Assembly: GCA_038502055.1 (NCBI GenBank) | Contig: JAXRKN010000040.1 | Coordinates: 62,001-126,000 of the forward strand | Origin: Tanytarsus gracilentus | Lineage: Eukaryota > Arthropoda > Insecta > Diptera > Chironomidae | DNA length: 64,000 nucleotides | Direction: 5' to 3' | In this document: piece by piece, positions 58,415 to 64,000 of the stretch | How the letters are laid out: each line of letters opens with the position of its first letter | Numbering within the stretch: position 1 is the first letter of the stretch | Position numbers and translations under genes: made by a program | The notes under the pieces: generated by a model | Database searches by the model: none | What the model saw: only the letters and a program-made list of their open reading frames with translations | Told to the model about the DNA's origin: nothing

Positions 58415-60443
58415 TTATTGTTTTTCTGGTATTGCCATATCTAAAACATATCTGCCCAAGTTTTCAATAGCAAAGAAAATTTGATCGGTAATTGCGTTAA
58501 TTCTGAACTCTTCTACGTCCCATCCAAAGCGTCCGAATGGCGGAGTGAAAATTGTATAGGAAAGAGGTACAATATCAACACCAGCAGCATAATCCATGCT
58601 AGTTCCTGCAGTAGGCGTTGCCAAGTTGCTATATGATCCGGTACTGAATCTCGCACCCGTCTTTCCTCTCACATTATTGCTCATTTGCCAAGCAACTTCT
58701 TGCTGCTCAAAAGGATTTGGAGGCATCGCTTCACTTATTAATTTATTGAGGATGAGATAACGATTATCAAATGGGTCATTAAAATTTTGAACTCATTACT
58801 TACTTTGAGTAAGAGAATGGATAGGTTATGAGACCATTAAATGTATCTGGAAGTCCAGCTTTAAGAGAAATATAAGCCGGTTGGTTTCTGCTGAAAACAT
58901 CGACAGCAAATTGTATACTCTTGGTCTCTTCCTCAGAATCAGCTGCTGGTCCTCGATAATTTTCGGCACATGGATCATTGCTTGAATTAATATCTACTCC
59001 CCAACTGTAATCGAAACAAGATGGGTTGCAAACGGCGTTGCCATTTAATAGCTCCGCATAGATTATACCTACTCCGTTGCAATGGGCATTAGTGGCACTC
59101 CTGACCGACCATGAGGAACATTCTTCAAAAATCGTCAGTGTCAATCGATTCCTGATGCAATGACGAGTTCAACGACATACATGAAGCCAAAGTTCTGAAA
59201 AATGGACATTAGTGGCACTCCTGGCCGACCATGATCGACATTCCTCAAAAATCTTCAATGTCACTCGATTCCCGATGCAATCACGAGTTCAACGACATAC
59301 ATCAAGCCATAGTACTAAAAAATGGACATTAGTGGCACTCCTGGCCGGCCATGATGGACATTCCTCAAAAATCGTCAGTGTCAATCGATTCCCGATGCAA
59401 TGACGAGTTCAACGACATACATGAAGCCATAGTTCTAAAAAATGGACATTAGTGGCACTCCTGGCCGGCCATGATGGACATTCCTCAAAAATCGTCAGTT
59501 CCATTCGATTCCTGGTCAAATTACGAGTTCAACGATACCCATGAAGGCATATAAGAGAAAATTTGTATGAAAAAGGACATTTTTGCACCCACGGACGGTC
59601 CTTGGAGGGTCGTACCTCAAAACAAAATACTTCTTGCACAACTAGAACCAAAACCCGATCTTTAGCCACAAACCCGAATCAAATCCGACCAGCCGTTCTT
59701 GAGATATGGCGTTCACTAAGATCGTGAGAAAGTAAGAAAGTGAGAAAGTGAGAAAGTGAGAAAGTAAGATGACTTAAATGGCTCTAACTCCTCGTAGGAT
59801 CAACCGATTTCAAATCTGTTTTCGCCAGTTTGTAGGGTTTGACTAGGCCTATCATTTGAGTATATGTTTTGGTATTGCACAATGTAATGTCTTGGCACTA
59901 GGGGCCGAAAACAAGTTTTGGAAAAATCCAAAATTAATATATAGCGGAGCTATAATTACGTTCAATATTGACACCCGAGCAATTAGATCCTGGGTTGGCG
60001 CGCCGATTTTTCACCCAGTCACGATTCTATTAAAAATCAATTTAAATTAATTTAAATAATTAAAAATATTTCTTACTCCTTCAGTCATTGAGAAAATGTA
60101 TCCATCGGGATTAGCGACTGGTAGAATGAACCAGTCAATATTATCAACGATGTCTCCATAAAAGTTTCTGTATTCCACGAGCATATGAATTAAATTTACG
60201 GCGCTCATTGCGGTGATCCAATCACGTGCACTCGTTGCAGCAGTGACAAATACAATTGGCAACACTTCTTGAGCTAAATGCTCTTCACTTGTCACTCTAA
60301 TACCCATAATATCTCGACCTTCTTCCGTTCGGCCGAATTGAAAAACTTCCGTTATTTCTGGATACTCTTCATTAAGATGCTGCATCCATTCAACAATCTC
60401 ATCATAAGTCCAAAAGTGATCGTACTCAATCGAGTGATATTTG
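58415..60443 (-). pseudogene. Dead M14 homologue interrupted by transposable elements (array gene 13)
   Basis: Recognisable exons are 60443-60077, 60026-59955 continuing after an insertion at 59015-58804, and 58733-58415. Like array gene 12 it lacks zinc ligands (TSARDW; YISLKAG) and the catalytic Glu (YTIFTPPFGRFGW). A 939-bp repeat element sits inside the exon, between the Asn codon of NIERN and the Phe codon of FDYSW. Removing it restores the frame, but as it stands a stop follows within a few codons. The signal-peptide exon is not found: sequence that could encode a hydrophobic LTLVIAAPI segment (about 60545-60515) abuts a second copy of the same repeat family, with no ATG beyond it. I call it a pseudogene; a polymorphic insertion in one haplotype is possible. 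Confidence 0.8.
59016..59954 (+). mobile_element. Non-autonomous element with 120-bp tandem units (copy 2), inside a coding exon
   Basis: Begins ACAAGATGGGTTGCAAACGG. It carries about four 120-bp units (starts near 59087, 59204, 59324 and 59444) and the same unique half as copy 1 (CCAGCCGTTCTTGAGATATG, an AAAGTGAG microsatellite, TTTGGCACTAGG). It ends near TATAGCGGAGCTATA. Fewer tandem units than copy 1 but high similarity, so the family is young. Clear target duplications are not visible. Confidence 0.75.
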
Positions 60444-60551
60444 CTAGATAATTTAAATAGAAAATAATTATTTTATAAGCATGTTAATCACTCCAAATTT
60501 CTATAAAACCTAAAACTTCTATCTCTTATCGGTGCAGCGATTACCAGTGTT

Positions 60552-61623
60552 AAACAAGATGGGTCTGCAAACGGCGTTGCCATTTCCAATAGCTCCGCTG
60601 TCTTAGATTAGTACCCCATAGTTCTGAAAAATGGACATTAGTGGCACTCCTGGCGACCATGATGGACATTCCTCAAAAATCGTATGTCAATCGATTCCTG
60701 ATGCAATGAGAGTTCAACGCATACATGAAGCCATAGTTCTGAAAAATGGACATTAGTGGCACTCCTGGCCGACATGATGGACATTCCTAAAAATCGTCAA
60801 TGTCAATCGATTCCTGATGCAATGAGAGTTCAAGCATACATGAAGCCATAGTTCTGAATAATGTATTAGTGGCCTCTGGCGGCGTGATGAATTCTCTAAA
60901 ATGTAATGTCAATCGATTCCTGATGCAATTAGAGTTAAATAATATTTGAAAATCATTAGTGCACTAGGCATGATGCATTTAAATTAATGTAATCGATTTG
61001 ATGAATTAGATAAAATACATGAAATATAAGAAAAATTTTATGAAAAAGGAATTTTTGCACCCAGAGTCTTGGGTGTATTCAAAACTAAATATTTTAAATA
61101 GAGTAAAATTTAAAGTAAATATTTGATATAATAAAAGAATAATAATATAGTTTGTATATTTTTTTTTTTTGTTTAATTAATTTTGGCACTAGGCCAAATT
61201 TAAATTAAAAAATGACAAAATTAAAATCACACGCATTTTTATATTTTTCTCTCTAAAATTCACTAAAGAAATGAAGAGAAATTTAGCTCCGCTATATATT
61301 AATTTTTTTTCAAAATTTTTTGTGAATTTTATAAAAAATTTGATTTGATTGTTTTTTTTTTTTTTTTTTTTTTTTTTTTGTGAACTATCTAAGAATTTTT
61401 TTTTCTTTTCTTTTTTTTTCTCTTAAAATACTTTTCCGTGCCTAATTCCTTTTCAGAATTATTCTTCATTATTTTAACTCTCATTGCATAGGAATCATTT
61501 AATTGATATTTGAAGATCCTTCAAGATTAACCAAGGTGCCCTAATGCTCATTGCAACGGAGTAGGGTACTAATCTATGCGGAGCTATTGGAAATGGCAAC
61601 GCCGTTTGCAGACCCATCTTGTT
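60552..61623. mobile_element. Degenerate head-to-head pair of the same element family (copy 3)
   Basis: The left end reads ACAAGATGGGTCTGCAAACG directly; the right end is its reverse complement (CCGTTTGCAGACCCATCTTG), about 90 bases of near-perfect inverted repeat. The inside is two copies in opposite orientation meeting near 61200-61290 (TAGCTCCGCTATATATTAAT appears inverted there). Single-base losses accumulate towards the centre, and a run of about 30 T lies near 61350-61380. Confidence 0.6.
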
Positions 61624-61626
61624 TAG

Positions 61627-62770
61627 CTTGCAATCAAATTTATAGAATGACCAATTTATAATGTATTGGTGCAAAAATTATGATAAAGCTATCAAATGTG
61701 ATAGGAGTTATCATCCCTAGAGATTATGAAAAAGTCACAGAAGAGTATTCAGTAATTCAGTTTAATAAATTTAATGATAAAACTAAACTGTTAATATTTT
61801 TTGGTCTAGAAAGTTTGCAAAACCCTTTAATTGCTTCATTCCTCTCAAGGAACAAGGAAAAAAGTTTTTATCGTTTTTCATCGTCAATTTTTATTAACAT
61901 AAAAGTAACTCCATAAATTTTCCCATCATAAAAAGTGACGAGAAAAAAGAAGAGGAAAAGTGAAGAGTACAAGTTCACTATCATCAACAAGTCGCTCTTT
62001 TTTGCTTTTATTATTCTGACTCACTGAGTGTGAAATTGGAAAATTTCATTAATATAAAATTTTAGCTACTTCTCAAACGTGCCAACATGAAAAATAATGT
62101 GAAAAGGGTGAATGAGTGTCAAACTCATTTTGTCGTTTTGCCTTTGTCAATTTAGATTTTCATTGTCGATGATGAAAATTTGTTTAGCGAATAAACAAAG
62201 CACTTGACTGTTGATGATTCTTGTCCCTGAAAGATTTCTAGTTTTTTCAAGTTTTTTAGATTCTCATGACATTTAAAATTATTTAAAAAAGTTTTGCTTA
62301 CATTTTTTGAAACATTTAAAAACTCAAAAGGGATGAAAAAGAAATTTATTAATATTTCATGTGAATTTTATATTTTCTTACTTTTATATCAAAACTTTTA
62401 TTGTTGTCTCCAATTTTTCCTCCTCTAAAGAATTTTAAAGATGAAATCAATTGAGTCAATTTTTATCATCTACAAAATAAGTTGTTACATTTATTTTTTA
62501 TCGACACAAACAAGCGCTGAAGAGTTCTCACTTCATCCACCGGAGAAGCGCAACAGCAAAGTAAATTTTTCTACACCGCTTAGTGTTAATTAACAAAAGA
62601 GTGAACACACATGGTGTATCTTACAATGTCAACGAAGATGTTTGCTCAATTTTCCACCAAGTCAGCGAAGTGACTTTTTCTATGATATGTGAAGAAGAAG
62701 AAAATAAGTTCAAGTACAAAAATCCATTGAGACTCTCTTCAGCCGTACAAATTTATGAAATATTGCTAGC
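61627..62770. other. Intergenic region, no supported gene
   Basis: Two plus-strand open frames (61680-61916 and 62583-62777) show no signal peptide or family motif. The second overlaps the TATA promoter of the downstream gene, so it is unlikely to be coding. Confidence 0.4.
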
Positions 62771-62772
62771 AA

Positions 62773-62805
62773 TATAAAAAGCAGTGCTGCGACAGAGTAA
62801 TTCAT
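62773..62805 (+). promoter_or_regulatory. TATA promoter of the small secreted-protein gene
   Basis: TATAAAAAG at 62773 with TTCATTCG about 28 bases downstream as a probable start, leaving a 5' UTR of roughly 155 bases. Confidence 0.55.
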
Positions 62806-62958
62806 TCGTTCCATCACTCTCATTCCAGTAAGAAGCAAATGCAAAGTTGATAAAACGTGCTTTATTACATTATTTAGTGAACTTTTATTAAATCAAATCC
62901 TCATCGCTATCTCATATCGAATTTAATTCAATCAAATTTTAAATTCATTCAACCAATC

Positions 62959-63768
62959 ATGAAGCAATTTGCAGTGACCAGTGTGACATTATTATTTGTG
63001 GTACATGCAGTGTTGGGTGAAGCCAATGTTCAAATTAAGCCAATTGCGAATGATAAATCTGGCGGAAAAAATGATTTGAAACCTGAGGAAGCGCGCTATC
63101 GGGATCCAATTATGCCGGAATATTATCAAGGCAATCGTCAAGGATTTGTGACATCTAACTTTATGGATAACTATGGAGCTTATGATCGTTACGGATATAA
63201 CAATTACGATGCCAAACCAACAACTACCTTTTTAGAAAAATTTGGATTAAACAAATATGGAAATGATTACAATAACCGTGAGAGATATGGAGCAAGTGAG
63301 TTAAAAATAGTTTTGATATTTTATAAAATTTAATTTTATTACAAAAATTAGATTATGGTATAAACACTCCCATTGTGAGTCCATTGGAAACTAAATTCGG
63401 TTCTTTGGGTTCTTTCGGTAAGCCATACCCACCACAACCTACTGATGGAGGTGCCATTTTCGGTCCATACGGGCAAGGATATCCAACAATGGGAATTTTG
63501 CCACCAGAACTCGAGAAGAAGGCTTCAGTTGTTTTACCTCTTGCCGGCGCTGCCTTACTTGGTAAATAATTATTATTTATTTTTAAATAAACAAATTTTT
63601 CAAATAAAATCTTCAGGAATTGCTACATACGCACTCGTGACTGGAGCTGGTATCGCTGTTTCCGGCCCTGTGATAGGAAAAAGAAGAAAGCGTTCAGTCT
63701 TCGATGAAAAAGTCGAACAACATCTCGCATACCGTGCCCAAAAGAAGCAACAGAAATCTCAGCAATAA
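62959..63768 (+). CDS. Secreted Tyr/Gly/Asn-rich protein of unknown family, 232 aa
   Basis: Three exons (62959-63295, 63352-63561, 63617-63768) give 232 aa in frame. Signal peptide MKQFAVTSVTLLFVVHAVLG; a central Tyr/Asn/Gly-rich region (NYGAYDRYGYNNYD, KYGNDYNNRERYG); a Gly/Pro-rich stretch (GPYGQGYPTMG); a hydrophobic Ala/Gly/Val segment spanning exons 2-3 (VLPLAGAALLGIATYALVTG); then a basic KRRKRS, a possible furin-type site, and a Gln/Lys-rich tail. The Tyr/Gly-rich composition resembles insect cuticle or chorion-like structural proteins, but I recognise no domain. The hydrophobic segment could be membrane-spanning. Strong TATA promoter upstream. Confidence 0.75.
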
Positions 63769-64000
63769 GAAGGAAAAACTTAGTCTATGCCAAGACATTA
63801 CTTTAATTGAAACCATAATGGAATTGTACAGTGAGACAAAAAGAAGTCGAAAAATTATTAAAATGCCTTGAATCAAATTTATTATACTCAACATCACAAC
63901 ACTTTTGAATAATGTTGAAAGTTTTTCTGTCGTTTTCAGCTCTCATGAATTTAATTATAATTACAAAGCATTAAGCATTAATTATTCATTTCATTTGCGC

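Noticed and set aside
59212..59403. Open frame with an internal repeat in the tandem-unit element
   Set aside because: It starts on a non-ATG codon and is a by-product of the 120-bp (40-codon) periodicity.
61680..61916. 78-aa plus-strand open frame with an ATG
   Set aside because: AT-rich composition, no signal peptide, no family resemblance; next to degenerate transposon sequence.
62583..62777. 64-aa plus-strand open frame
   Set aside because: It overlaps the TATA box of the downstream secreted-protein gene and starts on a non-ATG codon.

Overview
The window is animal nuclear DNA: AT-rich, with short GT-AG introns, TATA/Inr promoters and AATAAA signals. The gene set (insect hexamerin, sugarbabe/GLIS-type zinc finger, Slmap, Punch-type GTP cyclohydrolase I, a DUF4773-like secreted protein, and many digestive-type M14 carboxypeptidases) points to an insect. 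A fibrillar collagen (which Drosophila lacks but mosquitoes have) together with Drosophila-like hexamerin and Slmap suggests a nematoceran fly, perhaps a chironomid midge. The species is inferred, not proven. All exon models were spliced by eye; every model except the collagen and one pseudogene was checked to close in frame.

Layout: 1-3.2 kb non-coding; 3.2-4.6 kb GLIS-like transcription factor (+); 4.7-5.0 kb small secreted protein (-); 5.8-7.0 kb GTP cyclohydrolase I (+); 7.9-10.9 kb SLMAP (-); 11-15.6 kb no convincing gene; 15.7-32.4 kb a fibrillar collagen of about eighty exons (+), with a foldback element in intron 1, a hAT-like MITE in another intron, and a DUF4773-like gene nested antisense in its largest helix intron; 32.6-35.7 kb a serine-rich hexamerin (-); 36.2-60.4 kb a tandem array of thirteen M14 carboxypeptidase-type genes, all on the minus strand; 62.9-63.8 kb a small secreted protein (+).

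The array is the most interesting part. Eleven members are complete proenzyme-type genes (signal peptide, propeptide, catalytic domain). Six adjacent ones (42.9-53.9 kb) form a separate subfamily. In these the position of the classical Tyr248 is glycine, and the exon carrying the HxxE zinc motif is fragmented. In four of them a 6-nt micro-exon (AGAATG) supplies the zinc-ligand glutamate, and several also have a 13-14-nt micro-exon for the NPDG motif. The two members at the far end (56.8-60.4 kb) lack a propeptide and have lost all zinc ligands and the catalytic glutamate, so they are pseudoenzymes. The last of these is itself broken by two insertions of one repeat family, a family that also sits inside the collagen locus. 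Upstream regions of many array genes contain clustered GATA-type sites next to TATA boxes, consistent with shared gut expression.
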